Shown here: in pieces, positions 1-10,873 of the stretch
Layout: the number at the start of each line of letters is the position of its first letter
Numbering within the stretch: the first letter of the stretch is position 1
NCBI RefSeq assembly: GCF_026262505.1
Contig: NC_067207.1
Location: 19,188,082 to 19,252,081 of the forward strand
DNA from: Trichomonas vaginalis G3
Lineage: Eukaryota; Parabasalia; Trichomonadida; Trichomonadidae
Length of the DNA: 64,000 nucleotides
Direction of reading: 5' to 3'
Notes under the pieces: model-generated
The model's database searches: none
What the model saw: the letters and a program-made list of their open reading frames with translations, nothing else
Told to the model about the DNA's origin: nothing
Made by a program: the position numbers and the translations under genes

Positions 1-642
1 AAATGTACGTATAAATAAGTTTTTGGAATCGCTTACATCTCATGTTCCAAGATCATTTGATATAGTTCCACGTGGTGATTTTAATGGCTCGGGATACGAA
101 GAATAGTACTAAGGTTTAATTTAATTTTGAATTTATTTCCTCGAATATTCTTATCATTATAAATCTTATCATTAAGTATTGTTTGTTATCATGCATATTA
201 CTAAAATCCCGTTTCCAAAAAGTAATTTAATTTTATATTATTTTTGAAATTTATTCCTTAAAATACTTTCGGGTTAAACACCAAGGTTACAGAGTGCATA
301 CGAAGAACATATATCCTATCAATACTCAATCAATTAGATTCCGAATTATTTATTTTTGAATTTTATTCGATATTTGAACACACTGGATGAGTAATATTGC
401 TTCTAATACAAAAGTTAGATACAATTCCAGATTCACAAATCGAAAATAACCAGCCAATACAATTTTATTATATTTTGTTTTTTTATTCTCAAGTTATTAT
501 AAAGGATGAATATATTAGACACTATGTTTTTAATTTCTTTATTAAAAAGTTTAGATCACACATTTTCCCTCCTAAAATCTCGTTGAAAATAAATTTTTGT
601 CACCTTTTGTAAATAAATAAGTTTAGAATTTAGAAGAATTTG
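1..642. other. 5' intergenic stretch, no gene recognised
   Basis: AT-rich DNA with many stops in all frames. A 71-codon frame at 397-612 starts with TTG, has biased hydrophobic content and no recognisable domain, so I do not call it a gene. The segment presumably holds the promoter of the coiled-coil gene that starts at 643 and the end of an upstream locus outside the window. Confidence 0.5.
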
Positions 643-3027
643 ATGGAATTATGTGACATACAAACAAATAATGATTACAGAGTTCCATCAAATAGATCTA
701 AAAACCCTAGAATGAGACATATTAAATCGAAAAATAAAGAAATGGACTCGCAATTAATTAATTATCCAAATAGAGAAAAACCTGATGAAAATCTGAATAT
801 AATGGATATGTTAGATCAAAAAAGACAGCTTTTAATACAAATTAAAGGTGTTAAATCAGAAATAATTGAACTAGAAAAAGCATATAAACAGCAAATTTAT
901 AAAACAGAATCGTTATTACTTCAAAACTCGCCATCTCAGAAAGAAGATGAGTATTCATATTCAAATAAAGTACTTTTATTAGAAAATATACTTAAAACAG
1001 AAAATAGTCAATTTAAAATTTCCAAAAAATCATTTACAGACGATTTAAAAGATGCATTAGCCAATGAAATCATAGAATACAAGCAGTTAATACGATCAAG
1101 TTCGCGCGAATACATTAAAAAACGAAATGAATTTTTAAAAGTTCAAAATTCGATCGATCAAATACATAAAAACTCAAACATAGAAATGGTTGAAACACAG
1201 AATATTATTATTGATGACTTAAAAGATGAGTTATCCCTATTAAAAAGCAAAGAATTAAAATTTCAAGAAGAATTAAAGAGTTTAGTTACAGATTCCATTA
1301 CACCCGACTACGATGGTGTTGAATACGCAAACTTATGTGAGCAATACGAGAAACTAAAGTACTACCACACTAAGAAATTACTTGCAAAGAAAGATTTAGA
1401 GAAAAGAAACAAAAAAGAACTTGAAAAAGCTCTGGAAAGGCAAAGAGAAATCAATAGAGAGATCAATGAGAGAGCTGAGAGAGAAAGATTCAGAACAATG
1501 ATGAAAAGCAGGATTTCGTCATCAAAAATGTCCAGAAGAGAGAGCAGAGCAATTGAATTTCTTGAAAATCAGAAGAAGTCAAAACTCCAACAAAAGGAAA
1601 CGATAAGTTATGAGTTGAATCAAGATGAACCAATAATTGATAGTGAATCAAAGATTTTGAGCGATAAAATTTTGGGTCATGAAATTCCAAGCAAAAAATC
1701 TGAAAAACCAAAAGAAAAATCAGATACTTCTATTGAAAAAGTCGAAATCCCTAAGAATCAGCCTGAAAAAGGGGAAATTCAAATTTCATCAAATGAATTA
1801 CCAGAAAAGATCGAATCAATACAACCAAGGACAAATGAACAAGAGAAGCTATCTCAAAATGAGTCACTAAATCCAACAGAAGAAAAAGTTCAAGAAATTA
1901 TTCTTTCCAAGCCAGAAGAAACTCAGCAAGTTATAGTAAAAGAACAAACAGATGTTAGTTCCAAACCACAGAATGTTATTGATGATAATGAAATCAAATC
2001 ATTTGAAATTCCAGAACAAAGAGGGTCATCAATTAAAGTTCAAGAAGAGACTGATAAACAAGTTACAATAGTAATGCCTGATGAACAAATTATTGATGTA
2101 GTTGAAGAAAACTCGGAAATAAACACTTCAATTCCAGAAAAAGAACCAGAAACACAAGAAATGGATGTATCATCCAATAATGAACAAATTGATAACGTAA
2201 ATGTTCAAAAAGAGCAACCAGCATCTCAAAATGAAAGAGATGAAATAATTTTAGAAGATTCGGCTCCAATTAATGAGAAAGAAGATGAGGAACCGAAGAA
2301 CATGATTGATGATACAGAGAACATAGACTTATCACTAAATATAATTGATGAAAAAATAGATGAGGCAGATTTAGATCTTAAAACCAGAGACATTAAGGAA
2401 AAGATTGAGCAAAGTCAACAAACAGAAGATAAGCAAACTGAAAATACAACTAATCTGCAGATAGAGACAGAAACACCCAAAATTGAAAATTTACCAAATG
2501 AAGAAAGATCAAATGATACTGTAAAAGAAGAAAATAATGAGACAACTAATATAATAGACCAAAAATCCATAGAAACAAAGCCTGAACCTGAAAAAATTTC
2601 CAATGAAAATTTAGATCAACAAAATCAAGAGGATTTAGCCATTACCAATGCAACTGATAAAGATATAGTAAACCAAAATGATACAGAAGAAAAGGAAAAA
2701 ATTGAGATAATTTCTCCATCAAAATTGAATCTGAAAATAGACGGAATAATATCCGAATCTGATGAGTCTGTAGGCACTATGCTTACAATCGAGCCAGAAA
2801 AGGATATTCCAGAAATTATTGATCAAAAATCTGAACAGACAGCAAATAATGACAGTTCAAATGCATCTGCTAACTCCAATGAAAGTAATAAAGAGCATAG
2901 AGTGAAGTTTATTAATCTTGGAGGCCTTGGAAAACCGTCAAAATTAAGAAGAACGAGATCAAGGCCAAAAGTTGTATACGAGATATCATTTACAGATGAC
3001 TTTGTTGAAGCAATTGATTTTAAATAA
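643..3027 (+). CDS. large acidic coiled-coil protein, function unknown
   Basis: 794 codons from the first ATG; the open frame extends one codon upstream but with TTG, which I do not accept as a eukaryotic start. Residues about 45-300 are rich in E, K, L and Q with heptad-like spacing and should form a long coiled coil, ending in a basic Arg-rich part (ERERFRTMMKSRISSSKMSR). Residues about 300-760 are a low-complexity, very acidic tail built from E, P, S, N and I, probably disordered. The last 40 residues return to a basic, ordered-looking end (LGGLGKPSKLRRTRSRP, then a short EISFTDDFVEAIDFK tail). There is no signal peptide or membrane segment. The architecture fits a cytoskeletal or scaffold protein, but no family is recognised. 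It converges with the pseudokinase gene; only about 100 bp separate their stop codons. Confidence 0.75.
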   Translation: MELCDIQTNNDYRVPSNRSKNPRMRHIKSKNKEMDSQLINYPNREKPDENLNIMDMLDQKRQLLIQIKGVKSEIIELEKAYKQQIYKTESLLLQNSPSQKEDEYSYSNKVLLLENILKTENSQFKISKKSFTDDLKDALANEIIEYKQLIRSSSREYIKKRNEFLKVQNSIDQIHKNSNIEMVETQNIIIDDLKDELSLLKSKELKFQEELKSLVTDSITPDYDGVEYANLCEQYEKLKYYHTKKLLAKKDLEKRNKKELEKALERQREINREINERAERERFRTMMKSRISSSKMSRRESRAIEFLENQKKSKLQQKETISYELNQDEPIIDSESKILSDKILGHEIPSKKSEKPKEKSDTSIEKVEIPKNQPEKGEIQISSNELPEKIESIQPRTNEQEKLSQNESLNPTEEKVQEIILSKPEETQQVIVKEQTDVSSKPQNVIDDNEIKSFEIPEQRGSSIKVQEETDKQVTIVMPDEQIIDVVEENSEINTSIPEKEPETQEMDVSSNNEQIDNVNVQKEQPASQNERDEIILEDSAPINEKEDEEPKNMIDDTENIDLSLNIIDEKIDEADLDLKTRDIKEKIEQSQQTEDKQTENTTNLQIETETPKIENLPNEERSNDTVKEENNETTNIIDQKSIETKPEPEKISNENLDQQNQEDLAITNATDKDIVNQNDTEEKEKIEIISPSKLNLKIDGIISESDESVGTMLTIEPEKDIPEIIDQKSEQTANNDSSNASANSNESNKEHRVKFINLGGLGKPSKLRRTRSRPKVVYEISFTDDFVEAIDFK

Positions 3028-3125
3028 TATTGTTTTGTTTTGTAAAAATATTTTTTTCAAATAATATTTTTTTATTCAGCAAATAACGAAAACAATAATG
3101 CAGGATAAGATCAAACATAAACTAC

Positions 3126-4127
3126 TCAATTATAACAATATTCATCGTCAGGACCTTCTTCTGTCCTTTTGACACCTTCATCAACGAGATGCATGATATA
3201 ATTTGTCGTGTTGAGGACCTCGAAGTAGAGAGGGGACTTTCTGAACCCATCTGGAAGGAATTCGATGAAGAATTCGTGAGCAATTATCTGATTCATGCCA
3301 AATCTTTCGGCTGGGTTTGGTTTCAGCATTCCTGAGAGTAGGTTTCGTGCGGAAGGACACAATTTCTGAGAGATATCATCATCCATGTCGATGGAAGTGA
3401 TATTTACGTTGCATTTTGTCAAAAGGAAGTAGAAAGCGGTTCCCAATGCGAAAATGTCTGTAGAGAAATTCAGTATTCTGTTCTGTTCGACTTCCGGAGC
3501 AATGAAAACTGTCTTTTTGTAATCATTTACTTCGATAAACTGTTCTGAAGCGTGGCTGAATCCAGTAAGGATGGCTTTGGACTCAGATTCCAAAATGATA
3601 TTTTCCAAGCTGATGTTGCCATGAACAATGTTGCGATTGTGAAGATAATTGAGTAAATCTATCAATCCCCACATCATTTTGGCAACTTGCTGGATGGTAA
3701 ATTTCATTTCTCTCTCGAGCAAAGCGAAATAGAGATCGCCAAGGTTGTAATATGGTGTGACATAAATATAATATTTTGCGGCTTGAATATATTGACTGAT
3801 TTTGATAATATTGGTATGGCTAATGGTGGAAAATATTGATACTTGGCGTTTGTTACGAATAGATATTGATCTGCGCTTTGGCATAAATTTAATGGCGCAT
3901 TTAGCATGAGTGTCCATATTGATAGCATAAAAGCAGTTGGAATCATCATTCTCGGATAGATTGCAGATAATATTGTAGTTGTTGCCTTTCAAAAGTTCCT
4001 GGGCTTGAGAAACTTTTTCGACTTCAGGGATTTCTTCGTCAGCTGAAAGATCTTCGTATCCGCTTTCTTCTTCCTCTTCGTTGATATCTTCATTTGAAAA
4101 CTGTTGCTCATCTGGGAGTTGATTCAT
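3126..4127 (-). CDS. protein kinase-like protein, predicted pseudokinase
   Basis: 333 residues from the first ATG; the open frame runs ten codons further upstream but from TTG. An acidic N-terminus (residues 10-40) precedes a kinase fold. The beta-3 lysine is kept (CAIKFM, about residue 80), as are the hinge region, the APE motif (IAPEV) and the helix-F region (STDIFALGTAFYFLL). The glycine-rich loop is not recognisable, the catalytic HRD loop reads VHGNISLEN (HGN, no catalytic Asp), and the metal-binding DFG reads TGF. By the standard rules for the family this protein should not transfer phosphate in the usual way. It may act as a scaffold or allosteric partner. Trichomonads have very large kinomes including pseudokinases. 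The upstream 5' region is long (4128-4974) and shared with the divergent surface-protein gene. Confidence 0.8.
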   Translation of the reverse strand: MNQLPDEQQFSNEDINEEEEESGYEDLSADEEIPEVEKVSQAQELLKGNNYNIICNLSENDDSNCFYAINMDTHAKCAIKFMPKRRSISIRNKRQVSIFSTISHTNIIKISQYIQAAKYYIYVTPYYNLGDLYFALLEREMKFTIQQVAKMMWGLIDLLNYLHNRNIVHGNISLENIILESESKAILTGFSHASEQFIEVNDYKKTVFIAPEVEQNRILNFSTDIFALGTAFYFLLTKCNVNITSIDMDDDISQKLCPSARNLLSGMLKPNPAERFGMNQIIAHEFFIEFLPDGFRKSPLYFEVLNTTNYIMHLVDEGVKRTEEGPDDEYCYN

Positions 4128-4974
4128 TTCTCTTGTGTCACTTTTCTGCTTTTCCAATCTTTTTCCAAAATTTTTTGGAAAAAAAGTTTCAACTGGAAAA
4201 TTTTGTTTCTTTTTAAGATTGGTATATCAACATTATGTCAATGCTGTCAATTTTGTAATCCATTTTCTTTAATATTTACTATATTTATGAAATTAATAAA
4301 ATTAATTTCTAAACAACTGTATTGCGAGCATGAAAACTATCATAAAATTTTATTATTCACATTAGATAGTCTGCAGGATGATCTCATGCTATCTATTCTT
4401 TATTCCGTATCACCTTTTAACAATGCTTTCTAATTTATAATATAAAAAGGGTAAGAAGCTGATACAAATATACTATCTGCAGTCTAACAAAGCGATATTG
4501 TTTATATGAATTAATGAAATAAACAATATATTTAATAGTTTTTTATATTATACTAAATATGGACAAAACCAATGCTGACAATGACAGATCAATTTCTATC
4601 ATGACAAAATAGTGATTGCATTATATATTTATCGTCTTAAATCAGTAATAAGTTTAATAAAGAAAGAAATATTATTTTGATAGACATTTAAAGGCGATTT
4701 TTACATAGTATCTTACAGTATGATCAAAAATCTGGATCCGTTATGAATTTAGCTCATTTGAATGTATCAGATCCTGATCGGAATTTAAAAAAGGGAAACC
4801 TATATTAATATGAGAAATCTGGAAGATGATTTCAAAATGATACATCTTTATGAAGCTATTATTATTTTCAGAGAGTATGATTCATCATGACCGGTTCATA
4901 AACAAAAAAACGATGATAGGTTTCAAAATTGAAAGATCATTCAAATCTAATAGGATCCAAAATCATATCAATTT
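4128..4974. other. intergenic region between divergent genes
   Basis: About 850 bp between the divergent start codons of the pseudokinase and the surface-protein gene. It is AT-rich with short spurious frames (4104-4433 and 4850-5083 on the plus strand) that lack any domain. No RNA gene, repeat or hairpin stands out. Confidence 0.5.
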
Positions 4975-7866
4975 ATGCTTTCGTTCTTCATCTTCTCATT
5001 TGCAAAGTCAGAAGATTTCTGTATTAAAGCACGTGATTACGAAGGAGCTTGTTCCGAAGGTAAAACAGTTATTTCAGACATAACAACTTTTTATAAATCT
5101 TTCGAAACCACGAAAGGTAACACATTAGAAGTTCTGAATACTCCAAATTCAGTGATTACAATCGACTTTTCTAAGTTTCATGACTGTACACTTATGATCA
5201 GCGGTCGTGATTCTTCCAAGATCGCCATTATTAATCCAATTGATATACAACATTCACACATCACATTACAGTACATGACTATCCGTTTCGATGATACAAG
5301 ATTTGTTCCAGTTTTCATTCACGAACTTAGTTTAGTCAACATCACATTTGAAAACGCAGAAACGATTGAATTATCTACTGAACATCTGAATTCAGATGCA
5401 TATTCAATACAATTCTTCAAGAACATGTCATGTGATCAACTTGGTTTACAAATCGGCGACATTTCAATGCTTCCTAAACGTGATGCATACATCAGTATCA
5501 ACGGTGTCAAGCCATCAAGAATCTACCACTTCTCATCAGATGTTAACGTTTCTGTTTCCACACCAGAGTTAAATATAACATTTCCATCTGCGACATACCA
5601 CTTTTATCCAGACAACATATCTAAAGTTCAGATCATTCATGACACCGATATCAATATGTATGTAACATCTCCACAAAACGCAGTTGTTCAGAAAGACAAG
5701 TACACATTTACAGTCAACAATGCAAATCTTATTGCAGACTATTCACGATTCAATGAAGGACCAACAGTTACAACAACCGGTCAATCTACAGTTACAGTTA
5801 AACAAAACGCCATCTTCTTAACAGTTAACAGTGGAACAACTATCCTCAAAGGCATCAAAGGAACAACACAAGGATCAACATTTTCAATCAACAACGGTGC
5901 AATTCTCCAATTATCAGATTGTGCAACACCTTATGAAGCATTTTATGTTTCTATCACAGGAACAGGTCAAATCACAACAGATGGAAACGTTGTATTACAA
6001 CAAAACGGCATCTTCGAAGTATCATCAACAACATCTCCATCACAAATTGGCGAAAACATCACATTGTATGTCACAAATCCAAGACAGATGCACTTCACAG
6101 ACTCCGAGTTCACAATCGATACAATCAAGTTCGATGATGATGCTAAATTTTTCATCAATTTCGTTCCAAACATTCATGGTGGAGTAACAATCAAAAACGG
6201 TCTTGACAACTTCAAAACATCATTTAAGTATACATATGGACAACTTCCATCAAATGAAGAATCAGAACAGCTCATGAAGAACAACTATTATGGAATCTGC
6301 AGTCCAACTATCAATTGTGACGAAATCACATATGAACTTATTGACGGTGGTCTTCACGGATTCAACAACGATGACAGCTTAGTCAAATTTGTTTGTGAGA
6401 AAGTTGAAGAAAACTATTGCACAGGTGTTACTCTTACACAACGTCCATTAGATGTATATCCACAATATTGCAGATACGATGATGGTTCATCATACAACTG
6501 CAATCAACCATATCTTGATATCACAGATGATAACATTTCAAACCTTGCAAACTTTGTTCCTAAGACAGCTAAACTCATCACTATTCAAGCAGAAGCCAAC
6601 TTCACTAAATATGCAAACTTCACAGGTCTTAACTTACCAAACATCACACTCACAGGATCACAAACTGCATCTATTGACTTCACAGGTGTCGATTTTGGCA
6701 ATATCATCATTGATTCAGTATCTACTAAACTTAATGGTACAGATAGCACAGCAATTAGTTTACTTGTTACCGATAATGCAATTAATTTTGAAGGTTTTAC
6801 CGATTTAGATAGTGAAAGTGTTGAATTAACACTTCCATCAATGAGACACTTTTTCACTTGGGTATCAAATGTTACAATCCCAGATAATACTCATATTACA
6901 TTTGGAAATCTCAGCCATAAAATAATAAATGGTGTTGAATATAACCCGCAGTTAGTAAATTTCAAGCTACCACCTTTCAGTACATGTTCAGTTTATTTAT
7001 CTCTAGGGAAAAATGTCAATCATTTCACCTCAATTTTAATATATGATCATCCAAGATATGTATTTCTAGATGGATGGGAGAACAAAGAACCTTTTTATAT
7101 TTTCAGGAACGAAAATGAATTGCATTTCACAACATCATCTTATGCACCAATTAAAATCGGATCTGATTGGCTTAAAAAATCGATTTCTGTTGATTCAAAT
7201 ACAAAAGAAGGAAAAGTAACATTCCCTAAACAAGGAATTTCAGGTACTGATATTACTTTTACTGATGGAAATGCTTCTGAAATCATATTGTCAAATATTG
7301 ATTTTTATAGTGCTAATATCACTAGTAAAAACCAGCAAGTGACAATTGATAGTGGTAAATTTTATGGCGATAATTATCTTAATAATGTGTTTATTAAAAG
7401 TTGTAAGCTGTCTTATAGTTCTAAACTAGATTTGAATGGAAATGCATCGATTATTAATATTTATATTGGATTAGACCATTATTATAATAATTCAAAATCC
7501 GTTTATTTGAATTTATCTAATTCTTCATCTGCCGACTTATTAAATATATCACAGGATCATGAGTCATAGCCAGAAAATTGGCCAATTGCCCAGGGAATTT
7601 TTAGAAAGATTGTCATGGATCCTGAAACATATATTTGGGGAAAGAAAACTTTCAAAGGACATTTTACTTATGAAAACAATTTTGTTCGTGTTTATTTTGA
7701 AGAGATACATAAGTCACATTGGGCTTCGATTTTGGGTATTACTTTCTCTGTACTAGTTGGCTTAGTTTTATTTATCCTATTAGCTCTATACTTCATAAAG
7801 TTGTATCGAAACCTTCGTCTTGAAAGCGTTGTCTCAAGGGATCCTCTTATTTCAGAGAGATTATAA
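4975..7866 (+). CDS. large surface or secreted protein with an in-frame TAG before its transmembrane anchor
   Basis: The ATG at 4975 starts a short hydrophobic signal-like segment (MLSFFIFSF) followed by a Cys-containing, Asn/Thr/Ser-rich ectodomain with many predicted beta strands and N-glycosylation sequons. Residues about 300-420 have the regular strand-turn character of beta-helix or beta-solenoid proteins. The frame stops at TAG 7567-7569 after 864 residues. The same frame then stays open for 98 codons and encodes a strong membrane segment (ILGITFSVLVGLVLFILLAL, about 7726-7785) and a short basic cytoplasmic tail, ending at TAA 7864-7866. Without the stop this would be a type I membrane protein of about 963 residues. 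With it, the product would be secreted or lost. A nonsense mutation, a base error or readthrough could all explain this. The protein family is not recognised by name. Confidence 0.7.
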
Positions 7867-8114
7867 ACATATTTATTATAATTGTTATTCAAGATAAAAA
7901 AATTTAAAATTTTAACAATCATCAGTGATATAATATTGTAATAAGGTAATTTCGAAAGATTATGATATTTATTTTTGCTTCGATTTCGGAAATCTTAATG
8001 TCGGAATTGATAATTTATATTTTAAAAAGTGACATTTTTGGGATCAATGATCTTATTCCATTAAATTGCATACATTATCGAAGAAAATATGACTTGAATT
8101 TACAATCACTATAC

Positions 8115-8116
8115 GA

Positions 8117-8119
<3 letters not shown>
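8115..8119 (+). repeat. candidate target-site duplication GAATA (left)
   Basis: GAATA directly precedes the A-run that opens the left terminal repeat, and GAATA (31831-31835) directly follows the T-run that closes the right one. The final A overlaps the A-run, so the exact boundary is ambiguous. Polintons usually make 6-bp duplications; here only 5 bp match (CGAATA against TGAATA if extended outward). Confidence 0.45.
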
Positions 8120-8158
<39 letters not shown>

Positions 8159-8382
8159 GTGGGGCTTCCAGGCACTTCGTGCCCTCTAGCCCCGAAGATG
8201 TTTAGTATAAATGAAGTTCTTATATACGGGTCTTCCAGGAGCTTTTCACAAATTATATATGTTTTCATGTTTTGTCAAGACTTCTTCGTAAAATCAGACA
8301 AAAATAATGTTTAGGGTAGAAGGTTAGATATAACCTCTTTTCTAACCTCTTTTCTACCCTCTTGAATTTTCAAGACTTCTTC
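8119..8382 (+). repeat. left terminal inverted repeat of the Maverick
   Basis: 264 bp whose reverse complement matches 31397-31830 almost base for base: A-run, GGNAGTGGGGCTTCCAGGCA, a GCACTTCGTGC hairpin, then CGAAGATGTTTAGTATAAA, one 25-bp unit (TGTTTTGTCAAGACTTCTTC plus CGTAA) and the palindromic GGGTAGAAGGTTAGATATAA module. Small differences (GGCAGT against GGTAGT, one TA indel) show the two repeats have diverged slightly. Confidence 0.92.
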
Positions 8383-8444
8383 GTACATGTTTTGTCACTT
8401 TTCTGTCACTTTTCAGGAAAAAACATTTTTATTATATATATAAA

Positions 8445-9261
8445 ATGAATTTTACAAAACCACCGTTACCCTTCTTTGGAAATAAGAGTAGATGTAAAGA
8501 TATTCTATTGAGAGAACTTAAGAAACTACCGAATGGTCTAACATTTGTAGACTTGTTCGGTGGAAGTTTCTATATATCTCATTTGTGCCATACTGTATTT
8601 CCTGACTCAAAGATTATATGCAATGACTTCGACAACTATATGAACCGTCTCAAACATATACCAGACACAAACAAAATATTGAAAGAGTTAAAAGAAAAGA
8701 TACCTATAGGTAAGATGGAACGTATACCATTAGATAAGAAAAATACTGTCAGAGAGGTTTTGAAAAAGGCAGAGTATATTGACTGGGATAGTATATCTGC
8801 TAGACTATTATATAGTGGTGCTATAAGAGTTCATGACATTGAAACACTTATGTCAAAAGTTTTATATCTTAACTATACAAATGTTTCAAAGAGAACATAG
8901 AAAAATATATTGAGGTATAGAGTTTGTGAGATGTCATTGGACAGAGTTGTATGAAAAATATAAAGACAAGGGAAATGTTTTCTTTATAGTGGACCCGCCG
9001 TTCTATAACACATGGGATTTTCAATACCAAGTAGACTGGACTTTGAGAGACTCTTTAGAAACTTTAGACGTTTTACATAACCATCCATGCTTTTACTTTA
9101 CATCCGATAAAAGTGGTTTGGAAAGTGTCATGAGATGGTTAGAGGACATACATGACTATGAGTTTAGATACGATAAGATAGAATATGAGAGAGGTCCTAT
9201 AAACTGGAGAAAGTGTCATAACAAAGAAATTTTACTAGTAAGTAAATGTGGTTTGAAATAG
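8445..9261 (+). pseudogene. Dam-like (D12 class) DNA N6-adenine methyltransferase, frameshifted
   Basis: The N-terminal part (8445-8900, 151 residues) has the AdoMet signature of D12-class methylases: PFFGNKS (motif X), FVDLFGGS (motif I) and ICNDFD. The C-terminal part (from about 8926 to 9261) carries the catalytic motif IV as VDPPF and the C-terminal strand EILLVSK. The two parts are in different frames. Between 8890 and 8926 I can follow the expected protein only by switching frame twice, so at least two indels separate them. Such enzymes methylate adenine N6 in DNA. N6-methyladenine is the known DNA modification of T. vaginalis, so element-encoded methylases could mark or protect element DNA. 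The promoter is the AT-rich TTTTTATTATATATATAAA just before the ATG. As read, neither half should be active alone. Confidence 0.8.
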
Positions 9262-9376
9262 GACTACTTGTTTTAGGTTTTTTCCATTGTGTCATTTACT
9301 TATTTGACGTGGCAGAAGATATAGAGAATATGAAGATGAACCAATGCCTGCAAATGTTCAGTATATGTACTCGTAA
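9246..9376 (+). CDS. small membrane protein, apparently frameshifted
   Basis: An ATG inside the last codons of the methyltransferase starts a short hydrophobic protein (MWFEIGLLVLGFFHCVIYLF), a clear single membrane segment. Just after it, near 9310, a switch of frame gives a basic then acidic tail (RRYREYEDEPMPANVQYMYS) ending at TAA 9374-9376, directly before the next gene's promoter. Without the switch the frame runs on into the next gene to 9467, which looks like readthrough. Small virion or host-membrane proteins of this shape occur in many DNA viruses. The function is unknown and the frameshift is an inference. Confidence 0.4.
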
Positions 9377-9399
9377 GAGATATTTTTATCTAATATTAA

Positions 9400-9750
9400 A
9401 TGGACGCACAGAACTTAGCGAATGCACAGCAACCTGGACAACCAAACCCAGAGAATATTCCAAATGAAGTTAGAATACAAACTGCAATGGCAAACTATGG
9501 TCAAGTGCCAACAGATGTACAAATGCAAACTGCCATGTCAAATGACGCTGCGTTAGGCTTACCACCATGGTATGCAAATATGAGATGGAAAGAGTTTTAT
9601 ACAAACCCTGAAGTGGGATATAAACAACTCTATGCAGATGACGCGAACACAGGAGTTGACCCAGAGTATGTTTTCTACCAGAGGAGAAATAGAATGTATG
9701 AGCTCCAGTTAAAGAATGCAATGGAACTCAACAGGAACGTAAGAGACTAG
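9400..9750 (+). CDS. small Gln/Asn/Pro-rich protein of the Maverick, unknown
   Basis: 116 residues. A low-complexity N-terminus (about 1-45, rich in Q, N, P and A, with an imperfect internal repeat around the phrase QTAM) is followed by a folded-looking part with aromatic residues (LPPWYANMRWKEFYTNPE, then YVFYQRRNRMYELQLKNAME) that should form an alpha-helical C-terminus. The ATG is preceded by GATATTTTTATCTAATATTAA, the shared element promoter motif. It sits between a small membrane protein and the MGFFG amphipathic protein, so a virion-associated role is plausible, but I recognise no family. Confidence 0.6.
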   Translation: MDAQNLANAQQPGQPNPENIPNEVRIQTAMANYGQVPTDVQMQTAMSNDAALGLPPWYANMRWKEFYTNPEVGYKQLYADDANTGVDPEYVFYQRRNRMYELQLKNAMELNRNVRD

Positions 9751-9778
9751 GCGACATTAGATTTTTACATATAGTAAA

Positions 9779-10072
9779 ATGGGTTTCTTTGGAAGAATAG
9801 GAAACTTCTTTCGAAATGTTGGAAGAGGTATATGGAATGGAATAAAAACCGTAGGAAGAGGAATTTGGAACGGAGTCAAAAATATTGGTAAAAGAGTAGG
9901 TCAGTTCGTTGGTATTATACCTAAAGACCCTGAACCAGAAGAACAAGCTCCTGTTATACAACAGCCTGAACCTGCACCACAGTCTAGTTGGCAACCAAAT
10001 CCAACACTCAACCGTATTAAAAAATTATATTTTTACCGTTCGATAGTAGTTGTATATGAAACTAAGTTCTAA
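9779..10072 (+). CDS. MGFFG amphipathic basic protein, candidate membrane-active virion protein
   Basis: 97 residues. The first 50 alternate hydrophobic and basic residues with Gly: MGFFGRIGNFFRNVGRG, then two near-repeats of GRGIWNG, ending in VGQFVGIIP. This is a strongly amphipathic, Trp/Phe-containing segment of the kind that inserts into membranes. Residues 50-80 are Pro/Glu/Gln-rich and probably disordered. The N-terminal MG could accept a myristoyl group, although the residue at position 6 (Arg) is not ideal. The last residues overlap the convergent gene ending at 10025, so the C-terminus may be a readthrough product of a small indel. The preceding ATTTTTACATATAGTAAA is the shared promoter motif. 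A functional parallel to adenovirus protein VI-like lytic proteins is inference only. Confidence 0.6.
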   Translation: MGFFGRIGNFFRNVGRGIWNGIKTVGRGIWNGVKNIGKRVGQFVGIIPKDPEPEEQAPVIQQPEPAPQSSWQPNPTLNRIKKLYFYRSIVVVYETKF

Positions 10073-10873
10073 GTAAAACGCATGGTATAATGGAATTATT
10101 CTTTTTCTTCCATCTGTAGTAAACCATACTTGAAAGTCTGAAATACTTCCACTTGGTGGTTCGTATAACTTTGTAGGTTTTTCGTAAAAGTCATTTGCCA
10201 AGCATAAGAAAGAGTTTTGGGCGCCAGAAAATGAAGCATGAACAATAATAGCAGCTGGGTCGAAAACATCTTTAAATAAATATGGTTCATCTCTTGCATA
10301 TCGACTGTAAATATTTGCTAAAGGAAGTTCGACTTTCTGATTTAACATTCTTTGCAAATAATACCATGACATTGCAGTGAATTCTGTATATATTTGTTCG
10401 TCTTTCTTTGGATTGTCTTCGTAGATTTGAAATGACACTTGTGAATTTTGTTTGTCATATACAATTCTCACATAAAGTGTGCTCTCGGTATTTGCATATT
10501 CATCAGCATATTTTGCATAACATGAATTTATTTTATCTTCTATATTTTTTTAACGCAGTCTGTAGAGAAGATGAAAGGTCAACTTGTATTAGCTCAATTT
10601 TTCCCACATTTTTCGTTTCCCTTCAGATATATAATCTATATGAAACCTTACAATAAATGGAAAACTTTTATCTTCTACAGACACAAACTTCATTCTACGA
10701 AAGCCAATAGCTTTTGTGACAGATGGGTCTCTTAGCCATCTTAATGGGTAGTCAAAACGATAGCCTTCATGCTTTACGGTCTCTGTCTCAAACTTTTGAC
10801 CGACATTCGTAAAAAGTTCATCTAATGGTTTAGTTGTAGCAACTCTTGAATTTTCTTTTTCTATTGGAAGCAT
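10025..10873 (-). CDS. Maverick protein of unknown function, two frameshifts
   Basis: The gene reads from ATG 10873 for 94 residues (to 10589), then continues in two further frames through about 10588-10472 into a third block of 148 residues ending at TAA 10025-10027. Both switches fall at homopolymers: an A5 run just before 10595 and an A7 run near 10550. Joined, the protein would be about 280 residues, with no signal peptide or membrane segment and a mixed alpha/beta composition. The N-terminus (KPLDELFTNVGQKF) resembles that of the truncated gene at 17183 (KPLDYIFTNAGRTI), so they are paralogues. It is divergently paired with the fibre gene across only 18 bp, which suggests co-expression and possibly a virion role. 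No family is recognised. Confidence 0.55.

Noticed and set aside
397..612. 71-codon open frame
   Set aside because: TTG start, low-complexity hydrophobic, no domain, stops all around.
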